DNA of 64,000 nucleotides, taken from NCBI RefSeq assembly GCF_943734655.1, contig NC_071355.1, positions 16,437,768-16,501,767 of the forward strand. The letters run 5' to 3'. The DNA comes from Sabethes cyaneus (taxonomy: Eukaryota > Arthropoda > Insecta > Diptera > Culicidae). The position numbers and the translations under genes were made by a program. Of the stretch, positions 32,910 to 43,689 are shown one piece after another; position 1 is the stretch's first letter, and every line of letters begins with the position of its first letter. The notes beneath the pieces were generated by a model that worked only from the letters and a program-made list of their open reading frames with translations, was not told the DNA's origin and searched no databases.

Positions 32910-33300
32910 CAGGCTTGGCATACACTTTTCGCTTCGATTTTGCTCTTTTGATTACTGCATCTCAGCCAAGCAAAATTCGAAAAAGTGATGTATGGGGCGT
33001 TTGTAGAATTTGTTATTATCTATAATATTGCTGAAGTAAGCATTACTGTGCATTTTGTATTTATGGCGCTATAAGGCTGCTACCCTCTTGGTAGCAAAAA
33101 GAGCGCTCTTTTTTGCTACCAACGGCATTGCCGCCCTGCAGCGTCGTAAATACTAAAGATAAAACTTCACTTTCTTCAGCAATATTATAGATAATTACTA
33201 GCTCTACAAATACCCCATACACCACTTTTTCAAATTCTGCTTGGCTGAGGAGCAGTAATCAAAAGAGCAAAATCAAAGCGAAATGTGTATGCCAAGCCTG
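32910..33300. mobile_element. hAT-type MITE with 8-bp duplication GCGCCACG
   Basis: Terminal inverted repeats CAGGCTTGGCATACAC and GTGTATGCCAAGCCTG are perfect, and inverted pairing continues through most of the element. The direct repeat GCGCCACG flanks it (32902-32909 and 33301-33308). The paralogous locus has a single GCGCCACG (45165-45172) and no element. Confidence 0.9.
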
Positions 33301-33439
33301 GCGCCACGTAACGGGCGGCTTAGATTTTTACACACGCCACAAGATTAACATGAATGTCTGTTCTCTGTGGTCTTAGTAGAATACGAAACCTGAAACTAAA
33401 TAAAAAAGAAAACTTTTCCAATTAATTTCTACTACTTCG

Positions 33440-34164
33440 CAGAGTTTCACGAGGGTGACGAAGTTGGCATTCTTGACCATCAGAAGTGGCTGCTTCTTTT
33501 TTTGTTTTGTGAGGGTTTTCGGTGAGCGTGCTGAAGGTGTTTTGAAGCTTTGGTATATGCTTGATTAACGTGTTTAAACTATTTCTTGTCTGAGTTTTGT
33601 CAAAACTTAAGCTTATTTATTGCTGTGTTTATATGGAAAATACAGGACGTTATTCGTTCATGAAAAAATTTGTTGGATTCCAATAATTTTTACGATGTTG
33701 CCGTTAAGCCTGTAGAGAGTTATGCAGGGATAACCACTTTAAATAGAGTTTGGAATATTAGCTTCGTAACTTATTCCGAAATTCCAATACAATAAGGCTA
33801 TAGATAAATCTGCGGAATCGTATTCTCAAATAACTTCATTCATTCTTCTGTGCCTACTTTTAACGCATAATTTGGTTTAGCATAATTTGGGATTATTTTA
33901 CACAGGGCGACCAAATTGGGAAAATTTTACTCTACTGATGTAGATTACCAAAAGTGTTTCGTGCTAAAACAAATACGTAAAATCCAATTGAAAAACTTAA
34001 GTGTAACTGCTTTTCTGCTAAATGCGAATGACTCAAAAATAGCTCTATTTTAACAGAAGGCAATTAGTATCCCCCTTATCTTTTAATCCATTTTATCTTT
34101 CAATCAATAAGAGTTAAAATTTTTGCACAAAACTGAGAATAAATTAAGTTTACATAATGTTATG
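33440..34164. other. AT-rich DNA, nothing recognised
   Basis: No ORF of note, no inverted repeats noticed. It precedes the partial Helitron-like copy. Confidence 0.5.
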
Positions 34165-34389
34165 CTTCCATAAAACATTAGGCAATACAAGATCACAAAA
34201 ACTATCTATAGTAACACTAGATCATTCAGGACGAGACGGTTGCGAGTGTTGCCGGTGACCCGCCGTCGGAAGCGCCGCCCACTGGGGGGCTTGCAAAACT
34301 CGAGATTGTGACAAAGATCATCCGAGATTCATGATTTATGTACAACACAGGTTAATTTGTGGCAATACGAAGTTTGTCGGGTCAGCTAG
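34165..34389 (+). mobile_element. Helitron-like element, 3' end only
   Basis: 225 bp nearly identical to the 3' terminus of the full element at 35969-36194, including the GC-rich CGCCGTCGGAAGCGCCGCCC segment and ending GGGTCAGCTAG. The next element begins at the very next base. The upstream part is missing. Confidence 0.6.
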
Positions 34390-36194
34390 TCTATACCTAT
34401 AAAGAAGGATTTCTGTCTGTCTGTCTGTCTGTCTGTCTGTCCTGTGTTCCTTATAGAATCAAAAACTACTGAACCAATCGGCGTGAAAATTTGCATGTAG
34501 AGGTTTTTGGGGCCAGGAAAGGTTTTAGTGATGGTTAGAGACCCCTCCCCCCACTAAGAGGGGGGGCTCCCATACAAATGAAACACAAATTTCTGCATAA
34601 CTCGAGAACTAATCAAGCAAATAGAACCAAATTTGGCATGTGGGTGTTTTCGGTGACAAGAATTTATTCTAGGGTAATTTGAGACCCCTCCCCTCTTTAT
34701 AAGGGGAATTATAACTCCTCTCCCCTTTAAGAGGGGGGGTTTCCATACAAATTTCCTCATAACTCGAGAACTAATCAAGCAAATGGAACCAAATTTGGCA
34801 TGTGAAAGTTTTCGAGGGCAAGAAAATTTTCTATGTTGAATTAGGACCCCTCCTCACTTTAAGAGGGGGGGCTCCTGTACAAATGAAATACAAATTTCCT
34901 CCTAACTCGAGAACTAATCAAGCAAATAGAACAACATTTGGCATGTGGGTGTTTTTTTTTGGTGACAAGAATTTATTCTATGGTGAATTGAGACCCCTCC
35001 CCTCTTTATAAGAGGAATTATAACTCCTCTCCCCTTTAAGAGGGGGGGCTTCCATACAAATTTCCTCATAACTCGAGAACTAATCAAGCAAATGCAACCA
35101 AATTTGGCATGTGAAGGTTTTCGAGAGCAAGAAAATTTTCTATGGTGAATTAGGACCCCTCCCCACTTTAAGAGGAGGGGCTCCTGTACAAATGAAATAC
35201 AAATTTCCTCATAACTCGAGAACTAATCAAGCGAATTGAACCAAATTTGGCATGTGTGTGTTTTTGGAGACAATTTTTTTTTCAATTATGAATTGGGACC
35301 CCTCCCCACTTTAGTAGGGGGGGTCCTATACAAACGAAATACAAATTTCCTCATAACTCGAGAACTAATCCAGCAAATGGAACCAAATTTGGCGTGTAGG
35401 TGTTTTTGGAGGCAAGAATTTTTTCTGTGATGAATTAGGACCTCTTCCCACATTAGGAGGGGGGGCTCCAATACAAATGAAAAACAAATTTCCCCATAAC
35501 TCGAGAACTAATCAAGCAAATAGAACCAAATTCGGCATGTGGAGGTTTTTGGAGGCAAAAATATTTTCTACGGTGAATTAGGATCCTTCCACACTTCAAG
35601 AGGGGGGCTTCTACACAAATGAAATACAAATTTCCTCATAATTCGAGAACTAATCAAGCAAATGGAACCAAATTTGGCATGTGAGAGTTTTAGATGGCAG
35701 AATTTTTTTTCTGTGGTGTATTACGACCCCTTTCCCTTTTAAGAGGGTGGGCTCCCATACAAATGAAATACAAATTTCCTTATAATTTGAGTACTAATCA
35801 AGCAAATGGAACCAAATTTAGCATGTAGGAGATTTTTGAGTCTTGAATTTATTTTATGATAGTTAGAGACCTCTCACTCCTGTGGTAGGGGGATATGGAC
35901 TTTCATACAAATAAAACAGAAATTTTTGCGAAACTCAAAAACTAATCCAACTCGAGAAATTCGAGACTCTTCCATAAAACATCAATCAATAACAAGACCA
36001 CAAAAACTATCTATAGTAACACTAGATCATTCAGGACGAGGCGGTCGCGAGTGTTGCCGGTGACCCGCCGTCGGAAGCGCCGCCCACTGGGGGGCTTGCA
36101 AAACTCGAGATAGTGACAAAGATCATCCGAGATTCATGATTTATGTACAACGCAGGTTAATTTGTGGCAATACGAAGTTTGTCGGGTCAGCTAG
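34390..36194 (+). mobile_element. Helitron-like non-autonomous element with internal tandem repeat
   Basis: It starts TCTATACC and ends CTAG followed by T, the terminal pattern of Helitrons (TC ... CTRR, inserted before T). Near the 5' end is a short CTGT microsatellite (about seven units at 34413-34440). The interior is a roughly 150-bp tandem repeat (unit contains CATAACTCGAGAACTAATC, CCAAATTTGGCATGTG and ACCCCTCCCC) in eight or nine copies. There is no Rep/helicase ORF. I did not see a convincing 3' hairpin, so the class assignment is provisional. Confidence 0.5.
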
Positions 36195-36201
36195 TTATCT
36201 A

Positions 36202-36657
36202 TAATAATAGTAGTTACGGCGCTACAATGCTACTGTGTTACCTGACTCACTGCGAATATGCGTTGTATTCGCGGGATCGTGTTGATTCGAAAGGTTTCGA
36301 AAAATATCGCCCTTGTATTGAAAATATCGTTAATTTTGATCACTAAAAATAACGTACTTAAACGTTATATTTCATGTGCCAGTAGTACGCAATAATTGCA
36401 TTGTGAAACAGAATTGTTATTTATGCAACATCTTACAAATTAAATGCAATAACAAAAGTACAACTTATAGAAACTCGTTTGTAATCGATATTAACTGCAT
36501 ATGCGTTATAAACAAATAAAACGTATGGTTACGTTTTATTTCAATAATACGCATATTCGCAGTGAGTCAGGTAAAACAGTAGTATCTTATTAGTGACTAA
36601 ATGAACGTTCATTTAGTCACTGATGAGTTACTAGCGTAGTAGCACCGTAACTACAAA
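36202..36657. repeat. Outer inverted repeat enclosing a MITE
   Basis: GTAGTTACGGCGCTAC at about 36210 pairs with GTAGCACCGTAACTAC near 36640-36657. Between them lies the 347-bp MITE and a palindrome AGTGACTAAATGAACGTTCA with its inverse. The flanking DNA to 36830 resembles the hAT MITE family of 32910-33300. Confidence 0.4.
36233..36579. mobile_element. 347-bp TA-flanked MITE, copy 1
   Basis: Ends CTGTGTTACCTGACTCACTG and the inverse CAGTGAGTCAGGTAAAACAG, with TA at 36231-36232 and 36580-36581. Another copy of identical length is at 36959-37305, and a left-end fragment lies near 45705. No coding capacity. Confidence 0.75.
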
Positions 36658-36659
36658 AG

Positions 36660-36950
36660 ATACAGCAAAACTTTGTTCAGAAAAATTGTAGATCAGAACT
36701 AGTTTTACAAATGTCCCGTATATAATATTGTCATATTTGGCTCGGCTGAGACGGTACTGTCAAATGAATCAAAATAGAGTCAAAGTGATCGAACCATCCA
36801 TGTTCTGCCTCATAATTTTTACTCATCCAGCGTCACACGAATCAGCGTAACTAGTTCTGTAGGAAAGACACATATCTTAGCGTTAACTGCCACAGCTCAT
36901 TTCGTTTGACTTAATCGTATGCCGCTTTAAAATCCACAAAGAGATTATGA
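36660..36950. other. Inter-MITE DNA, remnant of a hAT-MITE-like repeat
   Basis: Segments such as GGCTCGGCTGAGACGGTACTG and ATAGAGTCAAAGTGATCGAA are diverged relatives of the right half of the 32910-33300 MITE. No gene. Confidence 0.35.
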
Positions 36951-36958
36951 GTCTGCTA

Positions 36959-37305
36959 CTGTGTTACCTGACTCACTGCGAATATGCGTTGTGTTCGCGG
37001 GATCGTGTTGGTTCGAAAGGTTTCAAAAAATATCACCCTTGTATCGAAAATATCGTTAATTTTGATCACTAAAAATAACATACTTAAACGTGATATTTCA
37101 AGTGCCAGTAGTACGCAATAATTGTATTGTGAAACTGAATTGTTATTTATGCAACTTTTTACAAGTTAAATGCAATAACAAAAGCACAACTTATAAAAAA
37201 TCGTTTGTTATCGATATTAGCTGTATATGCGTTATAAACGATTAAAACGCATGGTGACGTTTTATTTCAATAACACGCATATTCGCAGTGAGTCAGGTAA
37301 AACAG
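36959..37305. mobile_element. 347-bp TA-flanked MITE, copy 2, at the duplication border
   Basis: Same ends and length as the copy at 36233, with TA at 36957-36958 and 37306-37307. Its right TA is the first base pair of duplication copy B, matching the TA of TTGCTAGTGTGGG in copy A (23778). The insertion therefore sits exactly at the border of the duplicated block. Confidence 0.75.
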
Positions 37306-40300
37306 TAGTGTGGGTGCTTGAGCTGTCAGAAAGCTCTATATATTGAATATGGCAACATGGCCGTAGCGCAACTGGTGCACCGTGAAATAGATGTCGCTAG
37401 TGTTTCGTTTAAAATTTCACACACCATTTGAATGAAATTTTATATGAACATAAATGTCTGTTCTCTGTGGCTAAGACGCTCCGAAAACGTCAGTCAAGGA
37501 AAATTGTACTATCATTAAGTGAGCAAACGCTAATAAAAGTATTATTTAAGCCTATAAATCGTTTCGGTCTGTTCGGCGCACTCGTTGCTTGGAATGTAAC
37601 GAAAAAGTGCGCCGAAGATATCGAAACGATTTAATGTAAAATAGCACTTTTATGAGCGATTGCGCGCTTTTGACGGTACAATTTTCCTTGCAATCAGCAA
37701 TATTAATACGAGCATATGAACAGCTTCATAAATCGTCACTCGCATTTAAGTCATTATTTGATAAAAATTTTTAAAGATATTACACTAAACTTTATCATTG
37801 GCGGGACTAGGGAGGGCTAAATGCCGTCCCATTGAGATTAAATTTTATGCACAAATCAAATTTCGAGTACGATTTTAAAATTCAATTTAAGTACGATTTC
37901 ATGTCCATAATCCATTTGAAGTCCAATCGCGAGCCTAATTTCACCTCCGATTTCAAGTTTAATTTAAATCTAATGTCCGATTTTAAGTCAAGTTTCATGT
38001 CTAATTTAAATCCGCAATTTCAACTCGGATTTTTAAGTCCAATGTCCAGCACGATTTTAAGTTCAATTGTGGTCCAGTTTCAAGTCCAATTTAAGGTCCC
38101 ATTTAAAAACCAATCCCAAGTCGAATTTAATTCTGATTTCTGCTCCGATTTAAAGTCTAATTTTAAGTCCGCAGTTTTATATCCGTTGGAATCGAATAAA
38201 AAGAAAACTTATCCAAATAAATTTTACTATGTATATTTATTCTTGACAGAGGCGTATTTCGCCTACGACTTGCAGGCTTCCTCAGTGTCTGTTTCCGAAA
38301 TTGGATAAGTTTTCTTTTTATTCAATTCCAGGTTCCATTCTACTAAGACGCTCCAAAAACTTCAGTTATATCCGTTGTCCAGTCAAATCTCAAGTCGAAT
38401 TCAACTTTATTTTCGAGTGCAATTGCAACTTCTAATTCAAACCCAGTTTAAAGTCCAATTTTTAGTACAATTTTGATTCATTTTAAATTTCAATTTAAGA
38501 ATCAGCATCGTACTAATTATTAAATTAGGCACGAGAGAAATAACTCGGAACTCAAATTTCTGCCATGCGGTACCCAACCAACGAACGAATAGTTTATAGA
38601 GTGGAAGCAAGCCAACGTGAACTCTGGCAAGCTCTGATAATTATAGGGGTCGAATGTTCAGTTTCGAAATATTAGAAAAAGAATTGGATTATTTTTGATA
38701 AATCTTTATTGAAAATTTATTGAATGTTAAGATATATGTCAATTAAACCCTTACTTTTAACGATTTCGCCAGGATCACTGATCACCTCCTGCTTCAAGAC
38801 CGTCGTCGCTTCAAGACCATTTTGGTCTCGGCTTCATCGGTAACGTTCACCACAGATTCTTGTAGTGCCACTATTGCCTTGTAGTCTTCGTAGCACATTG
38901 GGTGAAATGTACTGTCTTCAGCACGTAGGGCATTTTTCAGATGCCATTCCTCGGTCTCCTGATTGTAGAACAGCTCGAAATCGTCGCGGCACCCACGGCA
39001 ACGCTTGTCTTTTTTGTTTGAACCAGCCGGACAGCTAGGCAGACACGAGTCTGCGTTAGTACAGCTAGCCTGCTCTCCATCAGCATTGGGCTCATTCTGC
39101 TCCGTCTGCTGTTTTTCGAACCAATTCTTCTCGCGCTCTTCTAGATCTTCGACCTCTTCGTACTGAATCCAATCGGACGCATTGGAGTACCACTTGCGAG
39201 AGGTCACGTTCCGGGCTGATTCTCGATCCCGACGGTTCTGACGGAAATGCCAATCTAAATGCTGACTGTACTTCATGGTTTCCTTGGGTGGGAAACGGAT
39301 AGCGCAATTGCTGCATTGCGTTCCAGAGTAAAGCTGCGTAACGATCGACGTTTGCCGGCGTTTAAGCGTGTCCGGTTTGTTAAGCAACGCCGGTTCAATT
39401 TTCTCCATTCCATCCAAAACTTTGGAAGTGCTTAACGGAACACTGTCCAATTTTGGCAAAATTCCTGCCGCTACAATCTTTTTGTACAATTCATCGATAT
39501 TGATGTTCTGCAGTATTGGTATATTTATTCTGGCGGAAAACGCTGCAGTAACAGGCGGGGCCGCAGCTGAAACCGGAATGACTTCGCTTTGAATCTGATA
39601 ACCGACTGGATTATTGGAAACATTAACCGCCGTCGTCGACTCGTGGGGCTTTAGGTTAGCGAGATAGTCTAATCCCCTAGCCATTGGTAGTGGTGGAGGA
39701 GGTACGCTAGTGTCTATTATCGGGAACGGTGGCTGCTTCCAAGGATTCTGCCTAGGACCTGGCGGGCGGTGATTGATAATTGGTGTTTCAGCCCGAGATG
39801 CTGGATTAATGATGGGCCTAGCTCCAGGTGCTGGTCCTCGGTAGCCCCTCGGCGGTTGGTTGAAGTGGCTCTCTCGGACATGTTTATTATTTTTATTGTT
39901 ATCTCTTTGCCTCCAATCAGGAATAGCTAGTGGAACCACTGTCCAAGCAGCAGCGTGCGTACGTTTCATCTTCTTCAATCGCTGCGCCTGATCAATCATC
40001 TTCTGCGTTTTGTTCAGCTTTTCCATCAGGACGTTGTACTGCTCGGGAGTTATTTTGCCCTGCTCCATCTGTTCCTTGACTTGAGTGATGATGGAATGGG
40101 ACGGATTGGGCTGATTGAACGAGCGACGGCGTAAATTGGACATTATTTATGTGTACTTGAAACTTAGCACTGAGTTTCGATAGTTGCAATATCTTCGATT
40201 CCTAAGACAAATTTGATAACCGAACTGTATGTATTTACTGTATATATTTAACTGTATGTATTTAAAAAACGGTACAGATATTTGATTATCAGTACTGACT

Positions 40301-41555
40301 AGTATAGTTGACAAATCGACCGTTCACAACGATTTCAAGTCTGTAACTGATTTTTCGATCCAGGCTTAATGATATTAAATACATTCCAGCCACTTTACCT
40401 AACCATTGGTGTACAACTGGCTACGCTTTACCTAAGCATTATTAAACATATATTCTACCTACCCAAGTAGCACACGTTGTCACAATTGAGTCGCAGCGTC
40501 TGATATGCGACTAATTTAAATGTAAAACTTGGGTTACAGTAACTTAAAATATAACAGTTGTGTAACCGAACTAGCGCAACTTATGTAACTAAATATGGTT
40601 ATGGTTACATTAACAGTTACTCAATAACCAATATGTAACCTGTATAGTTATGTATGGTTACTATTGAAGTTACACATAAACTGTTAATTGACTTTGAATT
40701 GGTGGCAAATTAGTTATCGTGAAACTTTTATTGTATGGCGAAAACAATGCAGCAGGTTACAATATTGCTAGATGCAATTATTTCAATCTATGGCTGTCAA
40801 CGTTGAGCAGTAACTGAAGAATATTGAAGAGTCTATAAATTTCGCTTGTTATTTCAACACCAATTTTAATGCAGTTTCAAATTTATGGTGAAATGTATGA
40901 TTCTAGCTTTGAAAAATTCACGCGCCCTTATTTAATCTAGCTTTTCATTACTTATTTGTTTAAAAAAATAATTTTTTCTAGAACAAATATGTAGCATTTA
41001 AAAATCTTATAATTTAATTTTCTGATTTTTCAAATTTATTCTTAGCAAAAATGAATTAGTGGAGTATTCACCTAGAAATCATTAAAAAATAAATCATTTT
41101 CGCTAACACTAAAGAAAAATTCGTAGCCATTTTGCCTTTGTTTTTAACTACTACGCCATCGTTCATGAAGTTATGTATCATTTTCGTCATATTACACATG
41201 AAATGATTCTGCTTAAATAAACATTGTTCGTGAATATCTGGGCAGGGTATTTTTAGTGATTGTTGTGACAAGAAAGTGGTAATTTAGTATCAAAGAATAG
41301 TTTCAGTTTGAATAAAACAGTTCACCAGCAGTGTTAATTAGGTATACAAGGTTACATTTCGCTTGAATAAAATATTTCTTATGTCATTTTTTCTAAGTTA
41401 CACTGTAACCTATTTCCGTTACCGGTTTCGTTTCGATGTAACCTGATCATTTTGGCGTTTGAGGGTAAACAAAATTGATAACTTAATACCAGTGTCGAGA
41501 AGAATGCAAGTATCAATTCAGTAAATAAACGCATTTAAAAGAGCATATTATAATC
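37306..41555. repeat. Duplicated segment, copy B
   Basis: The counterpart of 23778-28005. It carries the same palindromic MITE (37493-37690), degenerate AAGTCCAATTT repeat (37.8-38.5 kb) with the 142-bp element (38188-38329), the Pcf11-like gene and the left part of the CCCAAGTAGC element. It ends where a BEL-type LTR begins. Confidence 0.85.
38794..40143 (-). CDS. Pcf11-like retrogene B, CID-less paralogue (449 aa)
   Basis: The twin of the gene at 25283-26620, uninterrupted and nearly identical. It begins MSNLRRRSFNQP, with an in-frame TAA just upstream, so this start is firm. It differs by a short Asn/Lys-rich insertion at the old exon 5/6 junction (DNNKNNKHVRE for DPRRVQE) and about a dozen substitutions, several of them conservative. 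All zinc ligands (CSNC...H...H and CRGC...H...H..C) and the WIQYEEVEDLEE segment are kept. The 3' flank carries the same intron-6/distal-UTR junction with AATAAA signals. Both copies staying open after duplication is suggestive of function, but low divergence between them limits the argument. Confidence 0.7.
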   Translation of the reverse strand: MSNLRRRSFNQPNPSHSIITQVKEQMEQGKITPEQYNVLMEKLNKTQKMIDQAQRLKKMKRTHAAAWTVVPLAIPDWRQRDNNKNNKHVRESHFNQPPRGYRGPAPGARPIINPASRAETPIINHRPPGPRQNPWKQPPFPIIDTSVPPPPLPMARGLDYLANLKPHESTTAVNVSNNPVGYQIQSEVIPVSAAAPPVTAAFSARINIPILQNINIDELYKKIVAAGILPKLDSVPLSTSKVLDGMEKIEPALLNKPDTLKRRQTSIVTQLYSGTQCSNCAIRFPPKETMKYSQHLDWHFRQNRRDRESARNVTSRKWYSNASDWIQYEEVEDLEEREKNWFEKQQTEQNEPNADGEQASCTNADSCLPSCPAGSNKKDKRCRGCRDDFELFYNQETEEWHLKNALRAEDSTFHPMCYEDYKAIVALQESVVNVTDEAETKMVLKRRRS

Positions 41556-41902
41556 TGTTGCGGCAGAAAGCCGCATTGTAATCCATCGCAGTTAGCGACT
41601 ATTGTCCAGCCGAAGCTAGTCACAAAACGCTATTGTCCGTTCAACTGAACGTGATGCACAAAGGCTATTATTCTGACCATGTAATAAATCTATTTACCGC
41701 AAGTGTATAAAAGGCGAATAATAAATAGCAATCAACGCAGTGCACTAGCAATCAACGCAGTGCACTAGCAACCACCGCTGTTGGCGGATGGTTGCCGTAA
41801 GATAATTCTTGCGTTTTATTTTAGTGTGAAGATATCCCGTCCCGTTGGTAATCGGTCCCCCTAACGACGATCCGGAACATTGGTGCCGTGACCAGGATCA
41901 AT
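41556..41902 (+). mobile_element. BEL/Pao-type LTR and primer-binding site
   Basis: The 324-bp LTR (41556-41879) starts TGTTGCGGCAG and ends CCGGAACA. It has a TATAAAAGG box at about 41706, AATAAATAGC near 41721 and a 21-nt direct repeat (AGCAATCAACGCAGTGCACT) twice. It is followed at once by TTGGTGCCGTGACCAGGAT, the primer-binding-site pattern typical of BEL/Pao elements. No gag-pol follows. Confidence 0.7.
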
Positions 41903-41932
41903 GTTCCGGATCGTCGTTAGGGGGACCGGCTA
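41852..41932. repeat. Perfect inverted repeat around the BEL primer-binding site
   Basis: The last 27 bases of the LTR (ending CGATCCGGAACA) recur inverted (TGTTCCGGATCG...) just after the primer-binding site, leaving about 22 bases in the loop. The inverse copy stops at GGGGGACCGG and then diverges from the LTR. Confidence 0.85.
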
Positions 41933-42400
41933 ACACAACTAACGTCGAACAGGAACTATCCACTGTCCGCATACCAAATGTTCCACCTCTAGCAGCTAGT
42001 CAGCAACACGGTCGACGAACTTGATGTCCCGCGAGTAAAATGATGTTGATGAAGTCACTAATTCAGCGTCGAAAATACCACGTGTTGCCGCGAACCGATA
42101 GCACGAACGATGAAACTGAAGTCCCGTTGGTAAAACGTTGTCAGTGCCAGGACAGATCCTGGTCACGGCACCAGATGTTGTGACCGATTGTGAACTTGTC
42201 GTAGCTGCACCGAATCCGAAATCACGAGTAGAGCCACTGATGAGCGTTTACAGCTGGACACGGCCGTGCGTATCTTCACGTAGCGGAATCAAAAGAATTG
42301 TGGCGTTTACTTTAGTGAATTTATTGAACGAGAGTGACTTTTACAATTGGGTCCTAAAGCCCTATGTCGTTTTTAGCTTGAATCGATGAGGTTAGGGTTA
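41933..42400. mobile_element. Rearranged BEL element remnant
   Basis: Contains an inverted copy of the primer-binding site (ATCCTGGTCACGGCACC near 42164) and a second CCCGTTGGTAA segment (42122) also found in the LTR (41842). This suggests inverted and scrambled leader pieces. No intact ORF. Confidence 0.5.
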
Positions 42401-42642
42401 GGAACACATATTTTCATATTCAATTTTATATTTTTAGGCTATTGCCGTTAAAAACCTTTTTTTTTAATTTTGTGAAATTTTGAACAAAAAATAAACATTT
42501 GGGCAACCTTATATAGACAAACTATAGTTGTGCATGGTTGTGTCAAGCGGTGTCTAGACAACATGAATTATAAAAAGAAACCATAGTATGTCACGGAAAA
42601 CTTTTTGTTTACCTTCACGCTCATGTGATAGTGTGTCAAAAA

Positions 42643-42924
42643 CAGGGATACCAGATTTGCAGATTTGTCTGCAAATTGCAGATTTTTGGAACGGTCTTGC
42701 AGATCATTATAAATTTGCAGATATTTGCAGTTTTTATGACTTTTATTGTTTTGTTGCAGATTTTTGTTCGAAGCTCTTTAAACTTTCACAGACTTCCTAA
42801 AAAAATGTGCAGATTTTCGCAGATTATTTTCAAACCAGAAAATTCGAGTAGCCGGAAAACTGCTCGATTTTTCCGGTTTTCGAGCAGTTGCAGACATTTT
42901 TTTTTAGAAAATATGGCATCTCTG
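42643..42924. mobile_element. hAT-type MITE with 8-bp duplication GTCAAAAA
   Basis: Ends CAGGGATACCAGATT and (reverse complement) CAGAGATGCCATATT, flanked by GTCAAAAA at 42635-42642 and 42925-42932. The interior is built of TTTGCAGAT repeats. Non-coding. Confidence 0.8.
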
Positions 42925-42932
42925 GTCAAAAA

Positions 42933-43450
42933 GTCAAAAGTTGCAAAGTCAGGAAATGGCTTGGCAATCGCGACCTAAAACATTTTCTGAGTTTACAGCT
43001 CATTTTCCGGTTCCGGTCATCTCAGTTTAATTAAGGCCTTTGTCAAAATCAGCAATAAGCGTAGTGACTGCACTTGGTCGCAGCGTGGATGGCTTCAGTT
43101 TTCGGATGCAACACCCGCCATCGAGATGCGACCGTGTTTGGTTAGAAACGCACAGAAATTTTTGGTCTGCCGTTCGCCGTTTTTTTCATAATGTTCTGCG
43201 GGGTCGATTGTACCGAGATTATACTGTAGTACAAATTTGATGTTCCACTTCCTCACGACCAGCAAAACGCAGACAAGCACAAGAGACAACTGCGAAGCTG
43301 TAACTGTCAAAACGATCAGCTGCTCTAATGTCAAACCAGACTTGCCAGTGAGAAAAAGTTATCATTGTTGCCAAAACGTGTTATTTTCGTTATGTCAAGG
43401 AAGATCTCTAATGTCAAGGGAGAATAAATCACAATATTTTTGACCAAACT
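42933..43450. other. Intergenic DNA, nothing recognised
   Basis: Short ORFs only, with no domain. It separates the hAT MITE from a repeat shared with 59.47-59.61 kb. Confidence 0.45.
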
Positions 43451-43452
43451 CG

Positions 43453-43640
43453 TGACTTTAGTCATGACCTTGAAATGCGGTCAGGCATATATTAATATTT
43501 ATTTTGAAACGATGATTCTACAATTGATGAAGGGACGGTAAGGGAAAGTAATGAAGAAGGACTTTTTCGGGAATGAAGGGGACGGGTGGAAAGGAAGGGG
43601 GGGGGGGGTAATAGGTAGCTATGGTTAACAAGTTGTCGCT
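43453..43640. repeat. Dispersed repeat, inverted relative of 59470-59612
   Basis: TGACCTTGAAATGCGGTCA, ACAATTGATGAAGGGACGGTA and a G-rich run match, in reverse, the C-rich segment at 59.48-59.61 kb. Possibly the 3' tail of a LINE. Confidence 0.5.
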
Positions 43641-43689
43641 GTGACTCCTATCTTTTGTTCAATGCTGGAAGGTGCATGGGTCGAACCAA

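Larger units (their letters stand above)
30484..33440. repeat. Duplicated segment, second block, copy A
   Basis: It matches 43997-45290 in the same order and orientation. Copy A is longer because it carries two insertions absent from the other copy: a 1290-bp LTR-like insertion (31252-32541) and a 391-bp hAT MITE (32910-33300). The ORFs within it are short and lack recognisable domains. Confidence 0.8.

Noticed and set aside
34540..35900. Regularly spaced repeats considered as a CRISPR array
   Set aside because: Unit is about 150 bp with degenerate, contiguous repeats and no short unique spacers, in a eukaryotic transposon.
42388..42402. TTAGGGTTAGG, considered as telomeric repeat
   Set aside because: Only about two units, and Diptera do not use such telomeres. 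Chance.
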